A stretch of 64,000 nucleotides of DNA from positions 310,001 through 374,000 of the forward strand of contig JAAFJA010000002.1 of NCBI GenBank assembly GCA_013298765.1. Direction: 5' to 3'. Of the stretch, positions 21,101 through 28,754 are shown one piece after another. The DNA comes from Betaproteobacteria bacterium (GTDB taxonomy: Bacteria > Pseudomonadota > Gammaproteobacteria > Burkholderiales > Casimicrobiaceae). Under the pieces are notes generated by a model. It did no database searches and was not told the DNA's origin. It worked only from the letters and a program-made list of their open reading frames with translations. The position numbers and the translations under genes are program-made. The stretch's first letter is position 1. Each line of letters starts with the position of its first letter.

Positions 21101-22571
21101 CACGGGCGGCAACGCTCCACAATCTTTCCCGCTGAGTTTCTTAGTGGGCACACCAAGCGTCGTGTTTACGCAAAATTTTGACGCCGTGACCGTACCTGCG
21201 CTGCCAGCCGGTTGGACAACCGCGCAATCCGGAACGCCACCCGCAGTCTGGGCGAGCTCGACCACCAGCCCATCCTCTGCCCCCAACGCAGTCTTCACCA
21301 ATGGCGTCGCCACGGTCGCCTCGAATGACTTGATCTCGCCGAGTATTGCGCTACCGGCGTCAAACACGGGCGCGTCGATCGAGTTCGCGCACACGTGGAA
21401 CTTTGAGGCCGGCTACGACGGCGGCGTATTAGAAATCTCTACGAACGGTGGCTCCACTTACAACGATGCGACGTCGCCAACGATCGGTGGCACCTTCGAA
21501 TCGGGCGGATACAGCGGCACGGTGGACCCGAACTTCGGCAATCCGATCGCCGGACGTACCGCCTGGACGGGTACCCAAGCCACTTACATCACATCGCTGC
21601 TTCGGCTTCCGGCGACATTGAATGGCCAAACCATTCGCTTGCGCTTCCGAGGCGGGTGGGATAGCGAAGTGGCGAATAGCGGTGTCAACTGGCGTGTTGA
21701 CAACGTCGTCGTGCGCTCCGGCTTGCAATGCGCAGGACCCGGCGCAGGCGTGTGCGCTGCGGCGTCGTACGCAATCGGCGGCACGGTCAGCGGATTGACG
21801 GGGACCGGGCTTGTGTTGCAAAACAACGGCGGAAACAATCTTGCCGTGAACGCTAACGGCAGCTTTACCTTCACCACCCCCGTGGCATCAGGCAGCCCCT
21901 ACAACGTAACCGTCCTCACCCAGCCAAGTGGTCAGGCATGCACTGTTTCTGGCGGTAGCGGGACCGTCGGAAGTGCACCAATCGCAAGCGTCGCAGTCAC
22001 CTGCTCTAGCGGACCATTCTCGATTTCAACGACGGCGTCCCCTGCCGCATCCGGCACACTCAGTTGTTCGCCTAACCCCGTTGCGCTTGGCGGCAGCAGC
22101 ACCTGCACGGCGACACCCGCCCTGGGTTTCGCATTCGGTAACTGGAGCGGTGATTGCACGGGAGCGAGCTGCACCTTGTCGAACGTTGTTGGCCCGAGGT
22201 CAGTGACGGCGAATTTTGTTGCCCTACCGCTGCTCAACATCGACAACAGCGCTGCGCCGACGGTTTATGACGCGGCCACCGACGGCTTGCTGCTCATGCG
22301 TTATCTGCTTGGTCTTCGCGGCGCAGAACTCGTGGCTGGTGCGCTCGGCACGAACCCATTGCGAAACGCCACTCAAATAGAAGCGCATATCCAAACCTAT
22401 CTCCAGCGCTTCGACGTTGACGGCGATGGCCTTGTTCGCCCACAAACGGACGGACTGATGATTTACCGACGGCTCTTAGGGCTCTCCGGAGCGGCGCTCA
22501 CGGCCGGTGCAAAGAACTCCAGTCGCACGGATCTCGACATCGCAAACGCAATCGACGCGCTGCGACCGTAG
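18162..22571 (+). CDS. Secreted reprolysin-like metallopeptidase with Ig-like, InlB-type and dockerin-like domains (copy 2)
   Basis: I start this 1469-residue protein at ATG 18162 because the signal peptide (cut near residue 22, 'SAYA') then aligns with copy 1; ATG 18126 is possible and a further upstream TTG unlikely. The layout equals copy 1: prodomain, M12B-type domain with HEMGHQFNAPH (zinc His342, 346, 352), Ig-like sandwiches, a jelly-roll-like region and the two-repeat EF-hand/dockerin-like tail (DVDGDGLVRPQTD). Unlike copy 1, the Met-turn is intact (TIMSYTGSC). About 150 extra residues before the tail hold a 'YAIGGTVSGLTGTGLVLQNN' Ig-like unit and an 'FGNWSGDC...VTANF' InlB-type repeat. 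Copy 1 and copy 2 arose by tandem duplication. Confidence 0.88.
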   Translation: MPRLLSISLLSLAALVSHSAYADRAFWSELDQSKVPAVAERFTPATTGRTLSLQHSALAARLREAPEEKTKRVPESKFTLELPMPDGSFDTFRVVETAVMAPELAARYPEIKTYLAQSISDPATTARLDTTSLGFRAQFLSPRGSAYIEPMMRGDVTRYIAFRKADDTSERPPMRCSVTGEIFKSTPDLLRKNAIEPLATGANLRTYRLAVATTGEYAASFGGAKADALGGIVTTMNRVNGIFEREAAVRMQLIANNDLVIFTNGATDPYDNNDSRAMLGQNQATLTSIIGGANYDMGHVFTTGGGGVASLGSVCSATRKGQGVTGLPTPRGDWFDVDFVSHEMGHQFNAPHTFNSESNNCSGGNRSASSAYEPGSGSTIMSYTGSCSPHNLQGDSDDHFHGGSLNTIHAFVAGGGSACGTLASTGNSPPTISAPANNTAYTIPSRTPFMLTATAADANNDTLTYNWEQLNTGDANIINDPQSFFDTGNNPIFRTFAPSRTPTRLFPSLRYILDNANQPPYNAPLLGTTTPNYFTGETLPTTNRTLAFQLMVRDNRPGGGGTENVAVNVTVNAASGPFAVTVPNTNVSWAAGSSQTVTWNVANTSSAPVSAGNVQIALSTDGGFTFPTILATSVPNNGSANVSIPANTPSTTRARIRVMAVGNIFFDISDANFTITGTNTVPTITATGTVSVSQGGPSATATVATVSDSQDAAGSLTVSASQVPQELNVSVVNNAGNISLTATAACSLYAPRTGTSTYPILLTVTDSAGAQSTAYVNVLVSANSVPTLGAYSNVTIVRGTTVSVNPASAPADGNNNANAPTVSVSNLSGSGPSGSVTVAANGNVSIVTTATTDIASFPIRVSVADSCGATRIRDFTARVVPPGAYLDPAGSQLITGNALVEPNECNELNFSVANVGNASATAVGATLSSSTPGVSVTRPGATFTDIATGQTRTTTVPFQFSTTNSLACGSSANFNVTVNYTGGNAPQSFPLSFLVGTPSVVFTQNFDAVTVPALPAGWTTAQSGTPPAVWASSTTSPSSAPNAVFTNGVATVASNDLISPSIALPASNTGASIEFAHTWNFEAGYDGGVLEISTNGGSTYNDATSPTIGGTFESGGYSGTVDPNFGNPIAGRTAWTGTQATYITSLLRLPATLNGQTIRLRFRGGWDSEVANSGVNWRVDNVVVRSGLQCAGPGAGVCAAASYAIGGTVSGLTGTGLVLQNNGGNNLAVNANGSFTFTTPVASGSPYNVTVLTQPSGQACTVSGGSGTVGSAPIASVAVTCSSGPFSISTTASPAASGTLSCSPNPVALGGSSTCTATPALGFAFGNWSGDCTGASCTLSNVVGPRSVTANFVALPLLNIDNSAAPTVYDAATDGLLLMRYLLGLRGAELVAGALGTNPLRNATQIEAHIQTYLQRFDVDGDGLVRPQTDGLMIYRRLLGLSGAALTAGAKNSSRTDLDIANAIDALRP

Positions 22572-22618
22572 AAGGTCCAGTTCAGGATAACGATAGCAAG
22601 CTAGCCTCGTTTTAAACG

Positions 22619-22674
22619 GGGCTCGACCGCACTTTTAGTTGCAGTAGGTCTTACCTATTTTTGAGCCTTAGCCC
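22619..22674. repeat. Paired-tetramer repeat, copy 4
   Basis: GGGC at 22619 and GCCC at 22671 have a 56-bp outer distance. The left end is a strong hairpin (AGCCTCGTTT with AAACGGGGCT, 22603-22623, one G-T pair) that may end the metallopeptidase transcript. The right end is GCCC-CGATAAAAAA-GGG. The centre has its own inverted repeat, AGTAGGT-CTT-ACCTATT. A further GCCC at 22738 lies 57 bp from the GGGT at 22685, possibly a second tandem unit. The rest of the gap to 22848 holds nothing else recognised. Confidence 0.65.
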
Positions 22675-22848
22675 CGATAAAAAAGGGTTTAGCGCTTCAA
22701 GCTATTGCTTCGCAACTATCGTCCAGCGCCCCGCACGCTGATTCACACTCGCACAAATTCGCGAATTAGCGACAATTTTTTGTACGAATCAGAACTAATT
22801 CTGTGCGCCGCAGTCACACCGCATCGCTTCGTTTCCCCGATCTGTCAC

Positions 22849-23388
22849 GTGACTTCAGACCGCGCACGCTACAACTCCGTCGCCATCTTTCTTCATTGGT
22901 TACTCGCCATCGCGATTATCGGCTCGCTTTGCGTGGGCCTCTACATGACCAACATCCCGATGTCGCCAACGCGGCTTAAGTTCTACAACTGGCACAAATG
23001 GGCGGGCATCCTGATTCTTTTACTTTCTGCCGCGCGTCTCTTGTGGCGACTGCTTCACAACCCGCCGCCATTGCCGAATTCAACCCCTTCCTGGCAGCAA
23101 TTGGCCGCGCACACGGGGCACGGCGCGCTTTACGTGCTCTTCTTCGCAGTGCCACTGGCTGGTTGGGCCTACTCGAGCGCTGCTGGCTTTCCAATCGTTT
23201 TGTTCGGCGTAATTCCGCTGCCTGATTGGGTTCCGAAAGATCGCGAGCTCGCCGAGCTTCTCAAGCCGATTCATCAATATCTCGCCTACGCGCTCGCCGC
23301 AACGATCATCACGCATGTCGCGGCGGCGCTCAAACACCAATTCGTCGATCGCGACCGAATCCTCGCGAGAATGGGGCTCGGCAAGTAG
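22849..23388 (+). CDS. Cytochrome b561 family protein
   Basis: I choose GTG 22849, giving 179 residues, the family norm; upstream reading to 22705 adds an unlikely non-membrane leader. Four hydrophobic helices carry the heme b histidines typical of CybB-like proteins: 'AIFLHWLLAI' (near 14), 'FYNWHKWAGILILLL' (near 47), 'HTGHGALYVLFFAVPLAGW' and 'PIHQYLAYALAATIITHVAAALKH'. It should be an inner-membrane quinol-dependent electron carrier. Two YceI genes follow on the same strand. YceI proteins bind polyisoprenoids such as quinones, and b561-YceI-YceI is a recurrent arrangement, so the three are probably co-transcribed. Confidence 0.88.
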   Translation: MTSDRARYNSVAIFLHWLLAIAIIGSLCVGLYMTNIPMSPTRLKFYNWHKWAGILILLLSAARLLWRLLHNPPPLPNSTPSWQQLAAHTGHGALYVLFFAVPLAGWAYSSAAGFPIVLFGVIPLPDWVPKDRELAELLKPIHQYLAYALAATIITHVAAALKHQFVDRDRILARMGLGK

Positions 23389-23487
23389 CGAAACGAGCAA
23401 TCAGACGCAGATGCAGAACCTCTGCTGCCCTCGAAAATACTCACTTACTTTTCCCGTTCGCGCTCAAAAAACTATCTCTTCTCCTCA

Positions 23488-24054
23488 ATGAAATCTCTGA
23501 TCCGTAACCTACTCATCGTCTCCACCATCGCAGCCAGCGCTGTTGTGTCAGCGCAGCAAAAAATTCTCCCAGCTCAAAGTGAGATTGTGTTCATCAGCAA
23601 ACAAATGGGTGTGCCTGTTGACGGCAAATTCAAAAAGTTTGATGCGCAAATGAACTTCGACCCAAAGTCCCCGCAAACGAGCAAGGTCTCGTTCACGGTA
23701 GATCTTTTGAGCGCCGACATTGGCAATGCAGAAACAGAACGTGAACTCAAAAAGCCGGGGTGGTTCGATAGCGCAAAGTTTCCCCAAGCCACGTTTGCCT
23801 CCACAGCCATCAAGGGCCTTGGCGGCAGCAAATTCGAAGTCGCGGGCAAGCTCTCGATCAAGGGCAACGCGCGCGATATCGTCGTCCCAGTGAACGTGAC
23901 GCAAGCGGCAGGCGTGTCTACGGCGCGCGGCGAATTTACGCTCAAGCGCCTTGAATTTAAGATCGGCGACGGCGAGTGGAACGACGCCTCCATCGTTGCC
24001 AATGAAGTCGTCGTCAAATTCAAAATCGCAGTCACGGGAATGAACCCGCTCTAG
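23488..24054 (+). CDS. YceI family periplasmic protein (first copy)
   Basis: The 188-residue protein has a signal peptide ending near residue 22 ('VVSAQQ') and a lipocalin-like YceI domain. It begins with 'LPAQSEIVFISKQMGVPVDGKFKKFDAQMNFDP' and carries the conserved 'PQATFASTAIKGLGGSKFEVAGKLSIKGNARDIVVPV' core. YceI proteins are beta-barrels that bind long isoprenoid lipids. It lies about 100 bases after the b561 gene and 109 before a second YceI. This copy is shorter in its first strands than the second copy, so they may bind different lipids. Confidence 0.88.
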   Translation: MKSLIRNLLIVSTIAASAVVSAQQKILPAQSEIVFISKQMGVPVDGKFKKFDAQMNFDPKSPQTSKVSFTVDLLSADIGNAETERELKKPGWFDSAKFPQATFASTAIKGLGGSKFEVAGKLSIKGNARDIVVPVNVTQAAGVSTARGEFTLKRLEFKIGDGEWNDASIVANEVVVKFKIAVTGMNPL

Positions 24055-24163
24055 ACAATAAACGCTTTCACGCTCACGCGAGCGTTCGCGGCCGCGTCCC
24101 TCTGCGCTGCGCTCGCTCGTTAGTGATCCTTTTCCTCCTCACAACCCCTCCTCGGAGCTTTCT

Positions 24164-24757
24164 ATGAAACTAAAAACACTCTTTGCAACGCTTGCAATTT
24201 CGCTCGCGACCATCGCCAGCGCGCAAGACGCAGGCGTCAACCGAACCGCGCAAGGCACTTACAAAATTGAACCTACTCACACGTTTGTTACGTGGGAAGC
24301 CAAGCACTTCGGCGTGTCCACCAGTCGCGGCCGTTTTGACAAGAAAGACGGAACGATTGATATTGATGCAGTCGCTAAAAAAGGAAAAGCTGAAATCACC
24401 ATCGATATGAAATCGATGAATACAGGTGTTGCGCCGTTCGACAAGCACCTCACCAGCAAGGACTTCTTCAACGCTGAGGAATTTCCAACGGCGACTTTCA
24501 AAGCGGACAACTTCAAATTCGATGGTGATCGTGTGGCGGAAGTGATCGGCACCCTTACGATGCTCGGCAAAACGAATCCCGTCACACTGAAAGGCTCGCT
24601 CTTCGGCTGCTACATGAGCCCAATGATTCGTCGGCAAGTGTGCGGCGGCGACTTCGAGACCACGATCCAGAGATCGCAGTGGGGCATGAGCTACGGCGTG
24701 CCCGCAATCCCAGACAGCATCCGTCTTCTGATTCAGATTGAGGCAATCAAGCAGTAA
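24164..24757 (+). CDS. YceI family periplasmic protein (second copy)
   Basis: The 197-residue protein has a signal peptide ending near residue 20 ('IASAQ') and the canonical YceI opening 'GTYKIEPTHTFVTWEAKHFGVSTSRGRFDKKDGTIDID'. The core 'EEFPTATFKADNFKF' and 'GTLTMLGKTNPVTLKGSLFGCY' follow. Two cysteines at about 148 and 164 could form a disulphide. The gene has a good ribosome binding site (CTCGGAGC) before ATG. It ends the b561-YceI-YceI unit at a strong terminator. Confidence 0.9.
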   Translation: MKLKTLFATLAISLATIASAQDAGVNRTAQGTYKIEPTHTFVTWEAKHFGVSTSRGRFDKKDGTIDIDAVAKKGKAEITIDMKSMNTGVAPFDKHLTSKDFFNAEEFPTATFKADNFKFDGDRVAEVIGTLTMLGKTNPVTLKGSLFGCYMSPMIRRQVCGGDFETTIQRSQWGMSYGVPAIPDSIRLLIQIEAIKQ

Positions 24758-24775
24758 CGTCCGCGCGTGCATGAG

Positions 24776-24799
24776 AAAAGCCGCCCGAGGGCGGCTTTT
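24776..24799. terminator. Bidirectional terminator between YceI and the DUF4832 gene
   Basis: AAAAGCCGCCC pairs with GGGCGGCTTTT around a two-base loop. The genes on either side are convergent, and the A/T feet make it usable from both strands. Confidence 0.85.
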
Positions 24800-24850
24800 C
24801 AATCTTCTGCAGCGCGTTTGCGCAGCGACCGAATTAGCAGCCGCGCGCGA

Positions 24851-26599
24851 CTAGCGAATCTCAATCGTAGCGCCGGTTTTGAACGCTCCTCGCGCCGCAT
24901 TCCAGCCTTGCGCCGCCACGACGTTTTCGGCGTTCGCAAACCGAATCGAATAAGCGCCGTTCTGAGCGATTGTGGGCGCGGCGTCAGGCGCAGCTACAAA
25001 CACATCGTACACACCTGTTGTCGCGTCGGGCGGAATAGTTACTTGGAACAGCACGTCGGAGGTTTCACCCGGCTTGAGCATTCGCGGATCGCATGCTGTG
25101 GTGGCGATGATCGCGGGAGCATTCGGATTCGCGCGACTCACCAGCTGCAAAACGATACTGCGCGCGTTGTAGAGGCGCGCCCATCCAACATTTTTGATCG
25201 ACAGCGATGCCTGGAGTATCCGAGATCGAATCGCTACTTTCGGAGCAGCAAGTTCATTCAAAACCCAGCGATAGCCTAGGTTCTTCGTGATCGATTCAAA
25301 GCAGCCTTCGCTTTGCCATTGCGCATGAAACGCGTTGTAGTACGTGCGATTCAAATAGCTCATGTGAAACTGTGGCCCTTCGCTCATGATTGCACTGCAT
25401 GAGCGTCGCTGTTGGCTCGCTACAGCCGCGTTACATGTTTCACCGCCAAACGGTGCAATCGCCGAGCGCGCGGCAACGTAGGCACGCTGCGTTGCGCGAA
25501 TCGTCGGATTATCCGAATAGGTTCCAACATCCGTGTCGCTCGACATGAAGCAATCGTTGTACATCCCCATCCGTGCCTTTCGCGTGTTCCCAAACGCATC
25601 GGCTTCGTCACCGGGCGACGGATCCCACGCCATTTGATCCGGCGGATAGCGCCACATGAGGAACCTATCAGGCGGCAGCTCGCTAAGCAGGGCATCACGA
25701 ATCACGGCTTTACTTGCGGCGCTATCGAGGCCATTGGTTGAGCCATGCCCCTCGCCCCACAATCCGATAAAGCCAGCTTGCCACACATAGATAACGTCTG
25801 CGTTTGCACGAACTAGTGGCCCGAGCTGCGCGATATGCTCAAGTACGCGGGGGAGCGGTGCGTCATCAACAATGGGGGTCGCTTCCCCCGCTGGGTAGTT
25901 GTACGCAAAACGAAGGATCAACTTGATGCCACGCGCTCGCGCACGCGAAAAGGCAGTGTTGAGTCCATCGAGAAACGCTTGTGAGAGCGTTTGGTTTCGA
26001 AAGGCGTCGAGCCTTACCACGGCGTAGCCGAGCGTGATGTCAGGGTAGGTCGTTTGAAACCATCCAAGATCAGCTTCAGTCGCATTTGCAAAGTTGTCGG
26101 TCAGGAACACCCAGAATCCGCGTTCGGGATTTCGTATCACTTCGCTGGATTCGGTGAACGTAGCTTCATTCCACACCGACTGCGTTGCAGTATTTACCGG
26201 ACACCCTGTGTCGAAATACGTCTGAAGCGCGGCCGACGATTCACGTACGCCTGCACCTGATAACGCGAGCCCTGTCGTCAGCGCCTCGTTACGAAAACCC
26301 AGCATCACGCGGGCGATGATGAGCGAGTCAAGCTCATCGAAGCGGCCGTCGAGCGTGACATCCAGTTGCGGGAGAAACATTGCAACGTGGGCGCGTTCAT
26401 TTAAGCTGGATATGCCGCGTGTATGAGCGAGGAGCGCGCGTGCATCGCGCGTTGCGGTCGCCGTTGTATTTGGCGCGATCGCAAATGGACAAGCAGCCAT
26501 CGCAGCAGTTGTGACAGCTAACGCTGCGGCAGCGGTGGCAGCACTCCCAATGCGGCGGACAGCGCACCACGAGCTTGTGCGCGAAGTTCGGCGAAACAT
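24851..26599 (-). CDS. Secreted DUF4874/DUF4832 protein with N-terminal dockerin-like module
   Basis: The 582-residue protein has an export signal (basic start, hydrophobic stretch to about residue 35). Residues about 45-135 contain two degenerate EF-hand-like repeats; the second reads LDVTLDGRFDELDSLIIARVMLGF, close to the tails of the two metallopeptidases. The main part matches DUF4874 ('EVIRNPERGFWVFLTDN', then a TIM-barrel-like 'YAVVRLDAFRNQTLSQAFLDGL') and DUF4832 ('GMYNDCFMSSDTDVGTY'). A C-terminal beta domain ends it. Such proteins look like glycoside-hydrolase-type barrels of unknown substrate. The gene is convergent with the YceI genes and separate from aroA, with paired-tetramer repeat copy 5 upstream. 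Confidence 0.82.
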   Translation of the reverse strand: MFRRTSRTSSWCAVRRIGSAATAAAALAVTTAAMAACPFAIAPNTTATATRDARALLAHTRGISSLNERAHVAMFLPQLDVTLDGRFDELDSLIIARVMLGFRNEALTTGLALSGAGVRESSAALQTYFDTGCPVNTATQSVWNEATFTESSEVIRNPERGFWVFLTDNFANATEADLGWFQTTYPDITLGYAVVRLDAFRNQTLSQAFLDGLNTAFSRARARGIKLILRFAYNYPAGEATPIVDDAPLPRVLEHIAQLGPLVRANADVIYVWQAGFIGLWGEGHGSTNGLDSAASKAVIRDALLSELPPDRFLMWRYPPDQMAWDPSPGDEADAFGNTRKARMGMYNDCFMSSDTDVGTYSDNPTIRATQRAYVAARSAIAPFGGETCNAAVASQQRRSCSAIMSEGPQFHMSYLNRTYYNAFHAQWQSEGCFESITKNLGYRWVLNELAAPKVAIRSRILQASLSIKNVGWARLYNARSIVLQLVSRANPNAPAIIATTACDPRMLKPGETSDVLFQVTIPPDATTGVYDVFVAAPDAAPTIAQNGAYSIRFANAENVVAAQGWNAARGAFKTGATIEIR

Positions 26600-26723
26600 A
26601 ATGCAAATCCTCCTGCATTCAACAACGAATGCGCGAATTGTGATGATGTCATGCTGACTCGATTCTTACGTCCGAAACACACTCACAGCCATCAACTATC
26701 GTGCACTAGTCCAAATTTTTGCA

Positions 26724-26779
26724 GGGCTAAAGGATAAGCATCAAGGTTTTTGTTTTATATGAAAAACAGTCGCTAGCCC
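26724..26779. repeat. Paired-tetramer repeat, copy 5
   Basis: GGGC at 26724 and GCCC at 26776 have a 56-bp outer distance. The left flank is GTCC-AAATTTTTGCA-GGGC and the right is GCCC-ACGTTTAAA-GGGC, a full palindrome. The centre has GTTTTT and AAAAAC as an inverted repeat. It lies in the gap between the 3' end of aroA and the 5' end of the DUF4832 gene, both on the minus strand. Confidence 0.7.
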
Positions 26780-26812
26780 ACGTTTAAAGGGCGCATCGCA
26801 AATAAAGCTTGA

Positions 26813-28129
26813 TTAGTTTTCTAAGCCACCAAACGCTTCGAAGTAGGTCGGGAAAGTTTTGTTCACGCACTGCGGATCGTTGATGCGAACGGGCACGCCG
26901 TGGCTGCCGAGGCTTGCTAGAGAGAAACACATGGCGATGCGATGATCGTCGTAGGTGTCGATCGCGGCGTTCGCGATAAGCTTCGCGGGCGCGGTGACGG
27001 CGATGTAATCCTCGCCCTCTTCAACGCTTGCGCCGAGTTTGCGCAGCTCAGCGGCCATCGCTGCGATGCGATCCGTTTCTTTCACCCGCCAACTGGCGAT
27101 GTTGGTGAGCTTGGTGGTGCCTTCCGCGAAAAGCGCAGCGACCGCGAGCGTCATCGCGGCATCGGGAATGTGATTCATGTCCGCTTGAATCGCTTTCAAC
27201 GAGCCCGACGCGGGCGAGCGCGCGATGATCGCGTTGTCTTCATACGAAATTTGCGCGCCCATTTGCGCGATCGCGTCGGCAAACTTCACGTCACCCTGCA
27301 GCGCGTTTTGTCCGACACCTTCAACGCGAATCGGCCCGCCGCCAATGGCGGCAGCGGCGATGAAGTACGAAGCGCTTGAGGCATCGCCTTCGACTGCGTA
27401 ACTTCCCGGCGAAACGTAGTGCGCAGGCGGCACGATGAAGCGCTGCCAGCCGTCGCGCTCAACGCGGACGCCGAACTGCGCCATCATCGCGAGCGTGATC
27501 TCGATGTAAGGCTTGCTGATGAGTTCGCCTACGACTTCGATGGTTGCCGATTTGCCTTCGCGCGATGTCACCATCGGCAGAGCGATCAAGAGCCCCGTCA
27601 AAAACTGCGAAGACACATCGCCGCGAATGGGAATCGGCTGGTCGATTCGGATGGCGCCGCCTGAAATCACGAGCGGCGGAAATCCTTTGTTCTGCGAGTA
27701 TTCGATCGATGCGCCGATTGCGTGCAAGGCATCGACCAAGTCACCGATCGGTCGCTCACGCATGCGCGGGACGCCGTCGACCGCGTAGCGCGCGCCCTCG
27801 CGTGCGGCAAGCGCGAGCGTTGCAACGAGTGAGCGCGCGGCGGTGCCTGCGTTGCCCACGAAGATGTCGGTCTGCGCCGTTGGAAACTTACCGCCACCGC
27901 CGCTGACGACGATCTCGCCTTGCGCTGAAAGTTCGGAGCAATCAACGCCCAGCGCCTTCAGCGCGCCGCGCATGACCCGCGTGTCATCGGAATCAAGTAA
28001 TCCAGTCAGCGTTGTCGTGCCGCGTGCGAGCGCGGCGAGCAGCAGCGCGCGATTAGAAATGCTTTTTGAACCGGGAAGGCGAACTGTGCCGCTAACGCTC
28101 GGGCGGGGACTGAGATCGATGTACTCCAT
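26813..28129 (-). CDS. aroA: 3-phosphoshikimate 1-carboxyvinyltransferase (EPSP synthase)
   Basis: The 438-residue enzyme joins PEP to shikimate-3-phosphate, step six of the aromatic pathway. It shows '[20 protein letters not shown]' (substrate-binding Lys/Ser), '[17 protein letters not shown]', '[16 protein letters not shown]', '[14 protein letters not shown]', '[13 protein letters not shown]' and 'DYIAVTAP...[16 protein letters not shown]'. I start at ATG 28129; GTG 28132 directly before it is an alternative. It follows a DoxX gene on the same strand rather than tyrA directly. The cmk and rpsA genes that normally follow aroA in Burkholderiales are missing; a repeat and a secreted-protein gene stand there instead. 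Confidence 0.96.
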   Translation of the reverse strand: MEYIDLSPRPSVSGTVRLPGSKSISNRALLLAALARGTTTLTGLLDSDDTRVMRGALKALGVDCSELSAQGEIVVSGGGGKFPTAQTDIFVGNAGTAARSLVATLALAAREGARYAVDGVPRMRERPIGDLVDALHAIGASIEYSQNKGFPPLVISGGAIRIDQPIPIRGDVSSQFLTGLLIALPMVTSREGKSATIEVVGELISKPYIEITLAMMAQFGVRVERDGWQRFIVPPAHYVSPGSYAVEGDASSASYFIAAAAIGGGPIRVEGVGQNALQGDVKFADAIAQMGAQISYEDNAIIARSPASGSLKAIQADMNHIPDAAMTLAVAALFAEGTTKLTNIASWRVKETDRIAAMAAELRKLGASVEEGEDYIAVTAPAKLIANAAIDTYDDHRIAMCFSLASLGSHGVPVRINDPQCVNKTFPTYFEAFGGLEN

Positions 28130-28214
28130 CACTCCATTTTACGAAGCGTAGTCCCCTGTGGTGTTTGGACCGAATAGGCGCATTCACACCGCTTAGGCGC
28201 TGCTTACGCGTTCG

Positions 28215-28661
28215 CTAGAGTCGACGAGACGATGTTCGACGTCGCGACGCGATTCCGGTACACAGCAAGGCGACGATCAAAAGCACACTGAACTCCATCC
28301 CGTTACGCCCGAGGCCAACGACGAACCAACCGGCGGGCGCATGAACCATGATGATTCCGGTCACGTAGATTGCGGAGAACAAAAGAGCCAGTGGCAACGT
28401 GAAAATTCCAGCGGCAAACGCGATTGATCCAACCATCTCAAGTATCGAAATCGCCCAGGCGATGCCCCATCCAAATGGTATGCCCTGCGATTGCAGCCAC
28501 GCGCCGAACGGGTCAATCCCGCCATGAAACAGCCTCGCCCAGCCATGCGCGGCGATCAATCCACTGAGCGTGAGGCGAAGCACGAGCCAAAGCATGCGAT
28601 CAGAAACCACGGATACTCCACACAAGAAGAAAAGGAACAACCGTAGGGCGAGGCGCTTCAT
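28215..28661 (-). CDS. DoxX family membrane protein
   Basis: The 148-residue protein has four hydrophobic segments and the DoxX pattern 'LWLVLRLTLSGLIAAHGWARLFHGGIDPFGAWLQSQG', then 'ISILEMVGSIAFAAGIFTLPLALLFSAIYVTGIIMVHAPAGWFVVGLGRNGMEFSVLLIVALL'. DoxX-like proteins are small membrane subunits or quinone-linked redox partners of uncertain role. It lies between tyrA and aroA on the same strand with gaps of 93 and 85 bases. It therefore interrupts the usual tyrA-aroA order. It has no obvious link to aromatic synthesis and may be a later insertion. Confidence 0.82.
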   Translation of the reverse strand: MKRLALRLFLFFLCGVSVVSDRMLWLVLRLTLSGLIAAHGWARLFHGGIDPFGAWLQSQGIPFGWGIAWAISILEMVGSIAFAAGIFTLPLALLFSAIYVTGIIMVHAPAGWFVVGLGRNGMEFSVLLIVALLCTGIASRRRTSSRRL

Positions 28662-28754
28662 CGCGCAAGGCGAAACTACTTGGCGTGAGCACGAAACCGG
28701 CTAGGCCTCGGCGACCTGAGGGTTCACACCTCTTGTTGCGACTGCGCGGCGACG

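Noticed and set aside
22705-22848. Longer N-terminus for cytochrome b561
   Set aside because: The extra 48 residues have no membrane or family likeness; b561 proteins begin close to 'RYNSVAIFLHWL'.
23374-23430. GGGC/GCCC pair at 57 bp at the end of the cytochrome b561 gene
   Set aside because: The spacing fits and a GCAG/CTGC hairpin is inside, but the left half is coding for the conserved b561 end and the flanks are not typical. Kept out as possible chance.
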